Origin: Bacillota bacterium
GTDB lineage: Bacteria > Bacillota > Clostridia > Christensenellales > UMGS416
Length of the DNA: 31,778 nt
NCBI GenBank assembly: GCA_023410875.1
Contig: JAEYPH010000087.1
Location: 1 to 31,778, forward strand
Reading direction: 5' to 3'
Shown: positions 15,502 to 23,524 of the stretch, in pieces
How positions within the stretch are numbered: the first letter of the stretch is position 1
How the letters are laid out: every line of letters begins with the position of its first letter
The notes under the pieces: model-generated
Databases searched by the model: none
What the model saw: the letters and a program-made list of their open reading frames with translations, nothing else
What the model was told of the DNA's origin: nothing
Program-made: the position numbers and the translations under genes

Positions 15502-15967
15502 GTTGTTCTGCCTCCCCGCGCAGCAGCGCGATGATCATGCTCTTGAGAATGCCGGCCCGCAGCCGGTCCTTAATGGCCATGGGCGCGGCGATGGCCTGGG
15601 AAGAAATGGCGGCGTCTACCAGCAGCGCTTCGCGCCTGTTCACAGCGCCACGGTCGATCAGGCACTCCACAATGCGCCGGGCATCTGTCTCGCTGATGTC
15701 TTCACCGATGCCCTGGGTGGCCAAGCGCATCAGATAGTCTCCGTCGTCCATATCTATGCGAACGATGCGGATATATCCACCTCCGCCGCGTCGGCTCTCT
15801 ATGTAATAGCCCTTGTCGGCGGAAAAGCGCGTGGCCAGCACGTAGTTAATCTGTGACGGTGCACAGCGGAAATATTCCGCCAGTTCGTTGCGGCGCACGT
15901 CGATTTGTCGCATATCCTCAAAGAGCGCCTTGATGAAGGCCTCAATGTTGTCGGACAGCATGGACAC
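15491..15967 (-). CDS. ctsR: Heat-shock repressor CtsR
   Basis: A dimeric repressor of clp genes, about 158 residues. The N-terminal winged helix-turn-helix contains RRNELAEYFRCAPSQINYVLATRF and the glycine-rich wing RRGGGGYIRI, whose tetraglycine turn senses heat in Bacillus. The C-terminal dimerisation domain also carries the McsB-target region. The frame opens at GTG 15976, but GAGG sits eight bases before the GTG at 15967, so I chose that; the ATG at 15961 is a further alternative. It is first in the operon and is autoregulated through the operator just upstream. Confidence 0.94.
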   Translation of the reverse strand: MSMLSDNIEAFIKALFEDMRQIDVRRNELAEYFRCAPSQINYVLATRFSADKGYYIESRRGGGGYIRIVRIDMDDGDYLMRLATQGIGEDISETDARRIVECLIDRGAVNRREALLVDAAISSQAIAAPMAIKDRLRAGILKSMIIALLRGEAEQHDV

Positions 15968-15986
15968 AAGCATCACCTCGTAAATC

Positions 15987-16003
15987 TTTGACCATCTTTG
16001 ACT
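15987..16003 (-). promoter_or_regulatory. CtsR operator
   Basis: On the minus strand, AGTCAAAGATGGTCAAA is a perfect match to the CtsR consensus RGTCAAANANRGTCAAA. It begins a few bases past the -10 box and covers the predicted transcription start region, so bound CtsR would block initiation. Confidence 0.95.
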
Positions 16004-16011
16004 TTATCATT

Positions 16012-16039
16012 ATTATAGCGGATCTCCGGTCAATTGCAA
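16012..16039 (-). promoter_or_regulatory. Sigma-A-type promoter of the ctsR operon
   Basis: On the minus strand: TTGCAA (16034-16039), 16-bp spacer, perfect TATAAT (16012-16017), immediately upstream of the CtsR operator. The gap between here and the kinase stop (16040-16143) contains a 7-bp hairpin (GTCTGTT/AACAGAC) and no gene. Confidence 0.75.
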
Positions 16040-16143
16040 GAGGTAACTTTGATAAAATATAACAAGTCCTATATGGTTACGTCTGTTGCCTGAGTCACAA
16101 ACAGACAGCCGAAAAAGCCATAAGTGAACAACTGGCCTGAGGG

Positions 16144-16971
16144 TCAGGCACCTTGGAGCGCGCGGCTCCACTCCTCCCGCAGTTGGGCGATGCTAGAGTG
16201 GCGCAGCACGGGGTCGGGCGAGATGGCCTTTGTCGCCACCGCGAACAGCTCCCGGGAAGCCGCCCACCGCTCTGCGGAGCGGTCCAGCCCGCCGCCGAAC
16301 AGATGGAACGCCATGGCGCCCATGCCAAAAACATTGGTGCGCTCGTCGATGGCCACGCCCATCTGGAACTCCTCCGGCGACATGAAGCGGCTGGAGCCCC
16401 ACAGGCGGCCCATCGTGTTGACAGTGGGCTTCCTGCTGTAGAACTCGATGTCGCAGATCATCGTCCGGTGGGTTTCCAGGTTATACATCACGCTGCCGTC
16501 GTAGAAGTCGATGGCCACATAGCCGCGGCGGTGTACATGCTCGTGGAACTCCAGTATCGTATCGAGTATGCCGAGCTTTTCCGCAAAGGGCAAGGGGCCG
16601 AACAGCGTGTGGGTCGGGTATTGCCTGCCCATGCAAACGCCATCGAACCACGGGAACACCAGCAAGTGGCCGCCGGGGATGGGCTGCTCCTCCTGCAGCT
16701 CGATGAGCGCTGGGTGGCACAAGTCGCGGTAGATGGGCACGTTGGCGCGCAGGCGCTCCACGGCCTGCTGCCCGGTGACCTGGCCGCGCACCGTGGCCGC
16801 GCCGGCGATCTTGAGAAAAAGCTTCCCCCGTTCGCCCTGCACGCCCATGCACAGGTTGCCGGAATCCTGGTCGTCGAACACAGCGAAGGGCTGTCCGTAG
16901 GACGACAAAAAGGAGAAGTCGAACTTCTCCTTTAGCGTGAATGTTACGCATCCCAATGTCAGCGAAACCAA
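16144..16971 (-). CDS. Atypical Hanks-type protein kinase (possible pseudokinase)
   Basis: About 275 residues, a single soluble kinase-like domain with no membrane segment. A glycine-containing loop precedes the probable VAIK lysine (K54 in KLFLKIAG), and an alpha-C glutamate candidate is E72. The catalytic loop reads YVAIDFYDGS (D155-S160) instead of HRDxKxxN, so the metal-binding Asn position is Ser. The DFG motif is replaced by D174-I-E. SSRFMSPEE resembles an APE motif. Similar domains occur in Firmicutes proteins annotated only as protein kinase. The start is uncertain: TTG at 16971 has a GGGGAG only four bases upstream, straddling the stop of the lipoprotein gene. It is the last gene of the apparent sugar operon. 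Whether it has catalytic activity is open. Confidence 0.7.
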   Translation of the reverse strand: MVSLTLGCVTFTLKEKFDFSFLSSYGQPFAVFDDQDSGNLCMGVQGERGKLFLKIAGAATVRGQVTGQQAVERLRANVPIYRDLCHPALIELQEEQPIPGGHLLVFPWFDGVCMGRQYPTHTLFGPLPFAEKLGILDTILEFHEHVHRRGYVAIDFYDGSVMYNLETHRTMICDIEFYSRKPTVNTMGRLWGSSRFMSPEEFQMGVAIDERTNVFGMGAMAFHLFGGGLDRSAERWAASRELFAVATKAISPDPVLRHSSIAQLREEWSRALQGA

Positions 16972-16972
16972 G

Positions 16973-17656
16973 CTACTCCCCCGCCACGATGCTCAGGTTG
17001 GTGTCGCGGCCGTTGGCGGCGGCGCTGATAAACACCGTGAAATCGGTGTCCTTCAACCGCGCCCGCAGCAGTGTGTTGCCGCCCTTCTTGTCCTGGCGGA
17101 AGCTGTCGCTGTCCACCAGCAGATCCCGATAGTGTTTGAGCACGTCCTCGCGCTTGGTATCCTTGACGAAACCGGACACGACGACGACCTTACCCAAGTC
17201 GGCAGAGGCGTTCAGCGTAAAGCCCTCCATCAGCTCCAGCTTTTCGGTGGGGTAGGATTCTGGCATCTTGGCCTTCTCCCCCGTCTGCACGAGCACGCCG
17301 CCGTCGGTGCGGAATTCCGCGCCATCGCCGTCGGTCCCCAGCGTCTGCTCCTTGCCGTCTTTGCCGACGATGCGCAGCTGCGAGCCATCCACATGGATGT
17401 TGCCCTCGGCGTGGCTGATGTTCAAACCGTCGGCATCCCAGTTCAGGCTGCCGTTGGGGTAATCAATCTTAAGGCCCTCGGAACCCAAGGTCAGGCCGGT
17501 CACGTTACCGTCCAGCAGGAAGCCGTCCAGCCCCACGCGGACGACCGTCTGGCCGTTCTGCCTAAGCTCCAGGTTGCGGCCATCAGCCGCCAGTCCGCAG
17601 GCAGACAGCAGAAGCGGTAACAGGAGGATCAGCAGGAAGGCCAGAGGTTTGCGCAT
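16973..17656 (-). CDS. Secreted lipoprotein of unknown function
   Basis: A 227-residue lipoprotein. The signal peptide has a long leucine-rich core and the lipobox LSAC (Cys at about residue 20). Residues 25-120 read like repeated short beta strands (G-x-x-L/V patterns with alternating charged residues), suggesting a beta-sheet adhesin or auxin-like fold. The C-terminal half has ELMEGFTLNASADLGKVVVVSGFV and a mixed alpha/beta pattern. I do not recognise the family. The ATG follows the SorE-like stop directly (TAAATG), and the kinase gene starts just past its own stop, so all three are likely co-translated. Its surface location next to a kinase-like gene suggests a shared job, but that is inference. 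Confidence 0.65.
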   Translation of the reverse strand: MRKPLAFLLILLLPLLLSACGLAADGRNLELRQNGQTVVRVGLDGFLLDGNVTGLTLGSEGLKIDYPNGSLNWDADGLNISHAEGNIHVDGSQLRIVGKDGKEQTLGTDGDGAEFRTDGGVLVQTGEKAKMPESYPTEKLELMEGFTLNASADLGKVVVVSGFVKDTKREDVLKHYRDLLVDSDSFRQDKKGGNTLLRARLKDTDFTVFISAAANGRDTNLSIVAGE

Positions 17657-18916
17657 TTATGCCAGCTTCTTTCCGTGCTCCAGCAGATAGTGCTCAGCCT
17701 TGGTGCACCACAGCCCGCCGGCTTCCTTCACGATGGCCGCCAGGTCCGCGAACATCGGGTCAGCCTGGCCCAGCGCCTCAAAATCGGCGATGGCGGTCAG
17801 GGGCAGGTCCAGGTGCGTGTAGATGAGCTTTTTCCCGCCGGGAATTTTGGGCAGGTTTAACGTCGTGTCCACCACGGCGTTCAGGCCGCCGATGTGGGTG
17901 ATCATGGAAGACGGATTGATGAGCCCCTTGCCCATCATGTCGATGCTCTCGACGAGGTCGTCGGTGTTGCCGCCGGAGGTGCCCACCACGTGGGTTGTGC
18001 TGTAGTGCACGTTGTAGAAGTTGAACGTCGCCGAGAACTTGGGGTCCGCCGGGCCGGCGAAGAAGTTCAGACAGCCATCGCGGCCCAGTATCGCGTCGCC
18101 CTGCTCCACGACCGGGCGCACCGGCGCCATGACCAAAACGTCGTCGTATCCCTTGCCGCCGGTCAGAGCCATGAGCTTCTCCACGGCGCTCTCCGCGGTG
18201 TTCAGGTACACGAGCTTAACGCCATGCTTGGCCGCTTCCTCGGGCGTGTAGATGGACGCCGTGCGGTTCAGGCGGGCGTCGTCGATGTCGGTGACGACCA
18301 GCAGGCCGGGCTTGCGATCATTGTGCACGGCGTAGTCCAGCGCACCCATACCCATGGGGCCTGCGCCAGCCAGTATGGCCATGCTGCCGCCCTCCACGAT
18401 GCCCATCTTGTGGTCGTATTTGCCGTTCTCGGTGTGGTACATCGCGTGATAGGTGCCCACGATACAGCTCATGGGCTCGGCCACGGAGCCGAAGTAGAAA
18501 GCGTCGCCGTCATAATCGAGCAGGCATCCCATCTCCATGACCTCGTTGGGGATCACGATATGGGTCGCCGCGCCGCCGATGTACTGGTAGGAATAACCGG
18601 GAGAAAACAACGAGCCCTTGTAGTTGAGCGCCGGCTGAATGGCAAACTTTTGGCCGGGCTGGAACTTGTGAGCCCACTTGGCGCCCACCTGCAGCAGCCT
18701 GCCGCAGAACTCATGCCCGATGATGACCGGGCGCTCGGCGATGTCCTTGGGCACACGTTTGTGCTCGGTGCCCTGCTCCGCAGCCTTCCAGGATGACATG
18801 CAGATGCTGTCGCTGACGATTTCCGCGAGGATTTCATCCTCTTTGATTTCCGGAAGATCAAACTCTTCCAGCCTGAGGTCTTCCTTGCCATACATCCTGA
18901 CTGCGCGTGTCTTCAT
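17657..18916 (-). CDS. sorE: Zinc-dependent dehydrogenase, L-sorbose-1-phosphate reductase-like
   Basis: A medium-chain dehydrogenase of 419 residues. It closely follows SorE, which reduces L-sorbose 1-phosphate to glucitol 6-phosphate with NAD(P)H: MKTRAVRMYGKEDLRLEEFDLP, CMSSWKAAEQGTEHKRVP, then GHEFCG (zinc-site Glu-Phe-Cys region), AGAGPMGMGALDYA (Rossmann glycine motif) and NFYNVHYSTTHVVGTSGGNTDD. The ATG at 18916 is preceded by GGGGGAG nine bases upstream; the frame extension to 18934 lacks homology. It lies four bases after the DeoR stop. The true substrate could be another polyol or ketose phosphate, since no sorbose PTS genes are present in the window. Confidence 0.82.
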   Translation of the reverse strand: MKTRAVRMYGKEDLRLEEFDLPEIKEDEILAEIVSDSICMSSWKAAEQGTEHKRVPKDIAERPVIIGHEFCGRLLQVGAKWAHKFQPGQKFAIQPALNYKGSLFSPGYSYQYIGGAATHIVIPNEVMEMGCLLDYDGDAFYFGSVAEPMSCIVGTYHAMYHTENGKYDHKMGIVEGGSMAILAGAGPMGMGALDYAVHNDRKPGLLVVTDIDDARLNRTASIYTPEEAAKHGVKLVYLNTAESAVEKLMALTGGKGYDDVLVMAPVRPVVEQGDAILGRDGCLNFFAGPADPKFSATFNFYNVHYSTTHVVGTSGGNTDDLVESIDMMGKGLINPSSMITHIGGLNAVVDTTLNLPKIPGGKKLIYTHLDLPLTAIADFEALGQADPMFADLAAIVKEAGGLWCTKAEHYLLEHGKKLA

Positions 18917-18920
18917 GGTG

Positions 18921-19694
18921 CTATTCTCCCCCACTGGTGATAATTTTAACGTTTTTTTCCTCGGCCAACCGGTGCAATTCTGCGGTGGTCTCCATGTCGC
19001 TGATCAAATAATCGATGTCATCCATGTGCGCGAAGGTGAAAGGCAGCACACGGCTGGACTTGGTTCGGTCCATCATCATGACCTTGGTCTTGGCGCGGGA
19101 TAGCACCTCGCGCTTGAGTTCGCACTCTTCCAGTGAACCGGACGTAAAGCCCGTGTCCAGCGAAAAGCCGCTGGTGCCCATGAAGGCTGTGTCGATGTTG
19201 AGCTGCTCCAGCGCCTCCAGCGCCCAGTGGCCGCTGACCGACAGCGTGTTGCGGCGCATGCGCCCGCCCAGCAGCAGCACGTCGGGCTTGGTCTTGCTGG
19301 CCAGCTCCAGCGCGATGTTGGGGCCTGCCGTTACGATCAGGCAGGTCTCATCGGGGATCATCTGGGCGAAATGCATCAGCGTGCTGCCGGAATCAATGAA
19401 CACGGTGCTGTCCGGCGCGAAAAGCTTCATCGCCGCGCGGCAAATGGACCGCTTGGCCACAACGTCGCGCTGCGCCCGGCGGGAGAAGGTGTCCTCATAG
19501 GGCTTGTTGACCCGCGACACCGAAATCGCGCCGCCCCGGGTGCGCCGCACGATGCCCATCTTTTCCAGATAGATCAGGTCGCGGCGCAGCGTCATGGACG
19601 AGATGGCCGGAAACATTTCCTCCAGCTCGGAGAGAAAGGTCTCCCCCTTGGTGGACACGATCTGCTCTATGGTCCTGCGTCTGTCATCGGTCAT
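18921..19694 (-). CDS. DeoR/GlpR-family sugar-responsive repressor
   Basis: A transcription factor of about 257 residues. The N-terminal DeoR helix-turn-helix (about residues 1-57) contains SSMTLRRDLIYLEKMGIVRRTRGGA. The C-terminal ISOCOT-like sensor domain contains IDSGSTLMHFAQMI, VTAGPNIALEL, LLGGRMRRNTLSVSG and MGTSGF, where phosphorylated sugars are expected to bind. I chose the ATG at 19694 (GGAAG seven bases upstream); the longer frame to 19736 starts upstream of the -10 box and is ruled out. It lies directly before sorE in the same transcript, and a perfect inverted repeat overlaps its promoter, so autorepression is likely. Confidence 0.9.
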   Translation of the reverse strand: MTDDRRRTIEQIVSTKGETFLSELEEMFPAISSMTLRRDLIYLEKMGIVRRTRGGAISVSRVNKPYEDTFSRRAQRDVVAKRSICRAAMKLFAPDSTVFIDSGSTLMHFAQMIPDETCLIVTAGPNIALELASKTKPDVLLLGGRMRRNTLSVSGHWALEALEQLNIDTAFMGTSGFSLDTGFTSGSLEECELKREVLSRAKTKVMMMDRTKSSRVLPFTFAHMDDIDYLISDMETTAELHRLAEEKNVKIITSGGE

Positions 19695-19713
19695 AACATC
19701 ACTTCCACAAAGC

Positions 19714-19742
19714 ATTATATCGAAAATATCGTTCATTCACAA
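19714..19742 (-). promoter_or_regulatory. Sigma-A-type promoter of deoR-sorE
   Basis: On the minus strand: -35 TTGTGA (19737-19742), 17-bp spacer, perfect -10 TATAAT (19714-19719). It predicts a very short leader (about 13 nt) before the ATG at 19694. Confidence 0.7.
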
Positions 19743-19764
19743 GACAGAATGTGAATGATTCACA
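19733..19764. promoter_or_regulatory. Probable DeoR operator overlapping the -35 box
   Basis: TCATTCACA (19733-19741) and TGTGAATGA (19750-19758) form a perfect 9-bp inverted repeat with an 8-base spacer. A third half-site TTCACA (19759-19764) makes a second palindrome, TGTGAA-TGA-TTCACA. One arm covers the -35 box of the deoR promoter. Confidence 0.65.
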
Positions 19765-19801
19765 ATATTTTACCGTTTCTCACATCGAAGGCGCTCAGCA
19801 C

Positions 19802-20962
19802 TCACAACGAGGCCACGTCCACCCACGCGCGGCGCTCGATGGAAAGATCCACCGCATCCATAACCTGCGCCGCGGCCACGCCGGCCTCAAAGCCCGGCAC
19901 AGCGTCTTCACCCCTTATGATGGCCTGAACAAAGCCCACCATTTCGTGTACAAAGGTGTGCTCATAACCCAGCACATGGCCGGTGGGCCACCAGTTGGCG
20001 CCGAAGGGATGGCCACCCTCGGTGGCCTGTATCACGGCGAAGCCCTGCTGGCCCGCCGGCGCCGTGGCATCGTAGAACTGCAACTCGTTGACGCGCTCCA
20101 CGAAGAAACGTACGGAGCCCTTGGAGCCGTTGATCTCGAAGCTCATAGCGTTCTTGTTGCCCTGGGCGAAGCGCGTGGCTTCGAAGGTGCCCATGGCGCC
20201 GTTATCGAACTCACAGCAGAAGCTCGTCACGTCGTCCACGGTCACGTCGGCCATGGGAGCGTCGGCGGCCGCCGTACCGGAAAGGCCGGTCATGCTCTCC
20301 ACGACGGGTCTCTGCTTCACAAAGGTCTTGCTCATGCCCGTAACGGTCTTGATGGAACCCACGAGGAAGTGGGCCAGATCGATGACATGGGCGCCCAGAT
20401 CGCCCAGAGAGCCGGAGCCGCAGATGTCGCGGTTGAGCCGCCACACCATGGGGAACATCGGGTCGATGATCCAATCCTGCAGATAGAGGCCGCGGAAATG
20501 GAAGATCGTGCCCAGCTTGCCCTCGTCGATGAGCTGTTTGGCCAGCAGCACCGCCGGGGCGAAGCGGTAGTTGAAGCCGATCTGGTGGCGAACGCCGGCG
20601 GATCGGGCCGACGCGAGCATCTCGCGGGCGTCGGCCAGGTTCAAGGCCAGCGGTTTCTCGCAGAACACATGCTTGCCATTGGCGATGGCGGCCATGACGA
20701 TTTCTTTGTGGTAGTCACTGGGTGTCACGACATCCACGATGTCGATGTCCGGGCGCCGCACCAGCGTGCGATAATCCGTCTCGGTGCTCTCCCAGCCCAG
20801 CTTCTGCCGCGCCAGTTCCACGCCGGCGGCGTCGCGACCGCACAGCGCCCGGCGGTGCACATCGGCGTCCAGATCGAAGAACATGCCCAGCCGGGCGATG
20901 GCGTTGCTGTGGGCTTTGCCCATGAACTTATAACCAACCAGACCGACGTTCAATGTTTTCAT
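19802..20962 (-). CDS. Gfo/Idh/MocA-family sugar/polyol dehydrogenase
   Basis: A 386-residue NAD(P)-dependent oxidoreductase. The N-terminal Rossmann fold (about 1-125) starts NVGLVGYKFMGKAHSNA and contains the family motif HVFCEKPLALN near residue 96. The C-terminal alpha/beta sheet domain binds substrate: WRLNRDICGSGSLGDLGAHVIDLAHFLVG is the conserved helix with the catalytic His region. Members oxidise inositols, glucosides or related sugars; this one cannot be narrowed. The ATG at 20962 has GGAGAGG upstream. The 107 bases between its stop and deoR contain the DeoR operator, so expression could be joint or separate. It works next to a TIM-barrel isomerase/epimerase, a common pairing in inositol and rare-sugar catabolism. 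Confidence 0.9.
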   Translation of the reverse strand: MKTLNVGLVGYKFMGKAHSNAIARLGMFFDLDADVHRRALCGRDAAGVELARQKLGWESTETDYRTLVRRPDIDIVDVVTPSDYHKEIVMAAIANGKHVFCEKPLALNLADAREMLASARSAGVRHQIGFNYRFAPAVLLAKQLIDEGKLGTIFHFRGLYLQDWIIDPMFPMVWRLNRDICGSGSLGDLGAHVIDLAHFLVGSIKTVTGMSKTFVKQRPVVESMTGLSGTAAADAPMADVTVDDVTSFCCEFDNGAMGTFEATRFAQGNKNAMSFEINGSKGSVRFFVERVNELQFYDATAPAGQQGFAVIQATEGGHPFGANWWPTGHVLGYEHTFVHEMVGFVQAIIRGEDAVPGFEAGVAAAQVMDAVDLSIERRAWVDVASL

Positions 20963-21030
20963 GAGACCTCTCCTTTGTAGTTCTTGCATAGTGGAAAGGT
21001 ATGGGCAGGATTTCGCGCCCCTAGGCGCGA

Positions 21031-21057
21031 CCAAAGGGCTTTCCGGTCGCCCTTTGG
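21031..21057. other. Hairpin upstream of the Gfo/Idh/MocA gene
   Basis: CCAAAGGGC (21031-21039) and GCCCTTTGG (21049-21057) form a perfect 9-bp stem with a 9-base loop in the 170-base gap before element C. There is no T-run on the plus strand. It may be part of the 5' leader of the dehydrogenase mRNA. Confidence 0.4.
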
Positions 21058-21133
21058 AAACCTTCGGTCCCAATCTTTAGGTGATTATTGTATTAACAAG
21101 ATAGACCGGTTGGGTGTTGTGTGTCGCGAGAAA

Positions 21134-21358
21134 CGAACACATCATGCCGCCGGCCGGTTCACCCGGCCAAGGAAACGAATAACAAGTCAGGAACGAAAAC
21201 ACAAGAATCCCACCGCGGCGATCCATCGCTCCTAGCAAACCTAAAAGAACCAAAGTTCTAAGATGCCTGCCGCCGACGGTTATCGGCGGCAGGCAAACAG
21301 TTCCAAGAAAGAAACGCCTCCCGGGGGGAGGACTCGGAGGGGGATCACCCCCTCCGAA
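21134..21358 (+). ncRNA. Repeated structured intergenic element, copy C (putative ncRNA)
   Basis: Third copy, 225 nt, between the dehydrogenase and isomerase genes. P1 is GGCCGG/CCGGCC with loop TTCAC (21152-21168), then AAGGAAACGAA and AACAAG. The middle has the hairpin GCGA-TCCA-TCGC instead of the AACA-capped P2. P3 is a 13-bp stem TGCCTGCCGCCGA/TCGGCGGCAGGCA with loop CGGTTA (21264-21295). Linker AAACAGTTCCAAGAAAG follows, with an extra CCTCCC/GGGAGG hairpin. P4 is TCGGAGGGGG/CCCCCTCCGA with loop ATCA (21334-21357). It ends six bases before the isomerase stop codon, on the opposite strand. Confidence 0.55.
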
Positions 21359-21364
21359 TATAGG

Positions 21365-22330
21365 CTAGGCCCACCACATCTCCGCCTTGCCCTCGAACAC
21401 CATGACGTCCTTGAGCATGGCCACAGCCTTCTTGAAGCCCTCATTCTGGCTCATGAGGCTGTCCTCGTGTTCGATGGACATCACGTCGTCATAACCCACC
21501 AGCTGCAGGTTGGTCACGATGTCCTTCCACACGCTGGCGTCGTGGCCATAGCCCACGGAGCGGAACGTCCACGCGCGGTTGATGACGTCGCCGTAGTGCT
21601 TGGTGTCCAGCACGCCGATCTTACCGGTGTTCTGCGGGTCCACGAAGGTGTCCTTGGCGTGGAAATAATGGATCGCGTCGCCCAGATAACGGATGGCCGC
21701 CGCCGGGTCGATGCCCTGCCAGAACAGATGGCTGGGGTCGAAGTTGGCGCCGATGACCGGACCCACAGCCTTGCGCAGGCGCAGCAGCGTCTCGGGGTTG
21801 TACACGCTGAAACCGGGGTGCATCTCCAGCGCAATGCGGGTGACGCCGTGGCTCTTGGCGAAGGCGGCGGTCTTCTTCCAGTAAGGGATGAGCACCTTGT
21901 TCCACTGGTAGTCCAAAGCCTTGGAGAAATCCTCCGGCCACGGGCACGTGATCCAGTTTGGCGTCTTGTCGCGGGCAGAGCCGCCGGGGCAGCCGGAGAA
22001 CGTCACGATGCGGTTGATGCCCAGCTTCTCGGCCAGCAGCACGGCGTTTTCAAAATCCGCGTGGAAGCCGGCGGCGATGTCCTTGTCCGGGTGCACAGGG
22101 TTGCCGTGAACCGAAAGGGCGCTGATCTCCATGCCGTATTTGGCGATGGTGGCCTTGAACTGCTCCAGCGCAGCCTCGTCAGCCAGAAGCTTCACGGGGT
22201 CGCAATGGGCCTTGCCCGGGAACCCGCCGCAGCCGATCTCCACCGCCTGCACACCGGCATCCTTGAAATAGGCCAAAGCCTCGTCCAGAGGCTTGTTGCC
22301 CAGCAATACGGCAAACACACCAAGTTTCAT
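21365..22330 (-). CDS. Sugar phosphate isomerase/epimerase (xylose-isomerase-like TIM barrel)
   Basis: A 321-residue AP-endonuclease-2 type TIM barrel. Likely metal ligands are the Glu in ALEMHPGF, the Asp/His in NFDPSHLFWQG, the His in YFHAKDT and the Glu in MSIEHEDS, the usual E-D-H-E set of these isomerases/epimerases. The start ATG has GGAGGG six bases upstream. It is first in the cluster, followed by the Gfo/Idh/MocA dehydrogenase across a 400-base gap containing element C. Families with this pairing act on inositol derivatives, 3-keto sugars or hydroxypyruvate; the exact reaction cannot be given. Confidence 0.85.
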   Translation of the reverse strand: MKLGVFAVLLGNKPLDEALAYFKDAGVQAVEIGCGGFPGKAHCDPVKLLADEAALEQFKATIAKYGMEISALSVHGNPVHPDKDIAAGFHADFENAVLLAEKLGINRIVTFSGCPGGSARDKTPNWITCPWPEDFSKALDYQWNKVLIPYWKKTAAFAKSHGVTRIALEMHPGFSVYNPETLLRLRKAVGPVIGANFDPSHLFWQGIDPAAAIRYLGDAIHYFHAKDTFVDPQNTGKIGVLDTKHYGDVINRAWTFRSVGYGHDASVWKDIVTNLQLVGYDDVMSIEHEDSLMSQNEGFKKAVAMLKDVMVFEGKAEMWWA

Positions 22331-22368
22331 CGATGTCCCTCCTGTTATATGTTGGTAGTATCGACTGT

Positions 22369-22397
22369 ATTATAACGCACACGATGTGAAAAAGCGA
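22369..22397 (-). promoter_or_regulatory. Possible promoter of the isomerase gene
   Basis: On the minus strand: perfect TATAAT (22369-22374), 17-bp spacer, weak -35 TCGCTT (22392-22397). The spacer has CACA-tcg-TGTG, and GTGAAAA/TTTTCAC arms (22386-22392 and 22412-22418) recall the TGTGAA half-sites at the deoR promoter, so shared DeoR control is possible. Confidence 0.45.
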
Positions 22398-22509
22398 TAC
22401 GCGCCGATGGCTTTTCACCTCCTTCATCGCGCTTAAAAATGGGGTATGAACCCGCAAAACCGCTGGTTTTTACAGTTTTTTTACAGCTTTGTTACGCAAC
22501 GGGATTGCA

Positions 22510-22538
22510 TTGTTTGCACAAGTGTCATACTGTATAGG
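22510..22538 (+). promoter_or_regulatory. Possible promoter of the first peptidoglycan-binding gene
   Basis: TTGTTT (22510-22515), 17-bp spacer, TATAGG (22533-22538). The region from here to the start codon resembles the corresponding region of the second paralogue, which supports a duplicated promoter. It rules out the ATG at 22541 as a start. Confidence 0.45.
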
Positions 22539-22576
22539 ACATGTCAAACGTTGATACGCGAAAAAGATTTGTACCA

Positions 22577-23479
22577 ATGAGGAACCGATTGGCCGCGGTG
22601 TTTCTGGTTGCCATGACGCTGTCCGCCGCCTTCGGTGCCACTGCCTTGGCCGATCCCGAAACCGCGTCGGCGTCGCCATCCACACCCAGCGCTGCGGCAA
22701 CGGCCTCCGCCGGCGGTACAGAATCGCCTTCCCCCATCGACGACATCCTGATCAAACTGGGCGACGAGGGCGACAATGTGATCCTGCTGCAGCTGCGCCT
22801 GCGCGATCTGGGGTATTACAATTATAAGATTACCGGCTTCTTTGGTGATTTCACGAAGGAAGCCCTGTCGCAATTCCAGCAGACCAACGGCATCGACGCC
22901 GACGGCATCGCCGGGCAGAAGACGCTGGACTTGCTCTACAGCAACGACGCCAAGCGCATGCCCGTGCAGCCCATGGTCGTAAAGCCCAAGCCTGTCACCG
23001 TGAAGAAGCCCACGAAGTACGGCCAGATCATGGAATGGGCGGACGCCAACCGCAAGTGGAAGATTGGCATGAAGTGCAAGGTCGTCGACTTTGACACCGG
23101 GATTTCCTACACCATGGTGCGGGTAAACCGCTCCTATACCGTGGGGCACGCCGATGTAGCGCCGGCCACCAAGGCGGATACAAGAGCGTTGAAGAAGACC
23201 TTTGACGGTGTATTGACCGCGTACCGCCGCGCACTGCTCGTAAACCTTGGCGGCAAGTGGATCGCCGCGTCCATCTATGCAGAGCCCCACGGCTCCACCG
23301 GCGTGCCGGGAAACGGCCTGAACAAGGCGGACGGCACCCTGCTGCAGGAGTGCATCCACTTCAAGAACAGCTGGACCAACGGCCGCGGCCTGATCGACTC
23401 CGCCCACCAATACCAGATCAAACGAGCGGCGAACATGAAGCCCGGCGCGCGCTCGGGGCTGGTCTATCCCGGCGACTGA
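22577..23479 (+). CDS. Secreted peptidoglycan-binding protein with unknown C-terminal domain (paralogue 1)
   Basis: A 300-residue exported protein. A signal peptide (about 1-26) precedes a Ser/Ala/Pro/Thr-rich linker. Next comes a PG_binding_1 domain (about 60-125; GDEGDNVILLQLRLRDLGYY, then DGIAGQKTLDLLYSNDA), a Pro/Lys-rich hinge, and a C-terminal domain of about 145 residues. That domain is shared with the next gene: VVDFDTGISYTMVRV, HADVAP, KKTFDGV, EPHGSTGVPGNG, CIHFKNSW and SAHQYQIKRAA. The Cys-Ile-His-Phe and His-Gly-Ser-Thr motifs look catalytic or metal-binding, but I cannot name the family; it is not a standard YkuD L,D-transpeptidase motif. The ATG at 22577 is chosen by signal-peptide fit, although its Shine-Dalgarno is weak. 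Another possible start, 22541, lies at the predicted transcription start. Confidence 0.8.
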   Translation: MRNRLAAVFLVAMTLSAAFGATALADPETASASPSTPSAAATASAGGTESPSPIDDILIKLGDEGDNVILLQLRLRDLGYYNYKITGFFGDFTKEALSQFQQTNGIDADGIAGQKTLDLLYSNDAKRMPVQPMVVKPKPVTVKKPTKYGQIMEWADANRKWKIGMKCKVVDFDTGISYTMVRVNRSYTVGHADVAPATKADTRALKKTFDGVLTAYRRALLVNLGGKWIAASIYAEPHGSTGVPGNGLNKADGTLLQECIHFKNSWTNGRGLIDSAHQYQIKRAANMKPGARSGLVYPGD

Positions 23480-23524
23480 ACGGCCCGGTCTCCATCGACA
23501 AACTGTCCGAAAACCCTAGCATGA

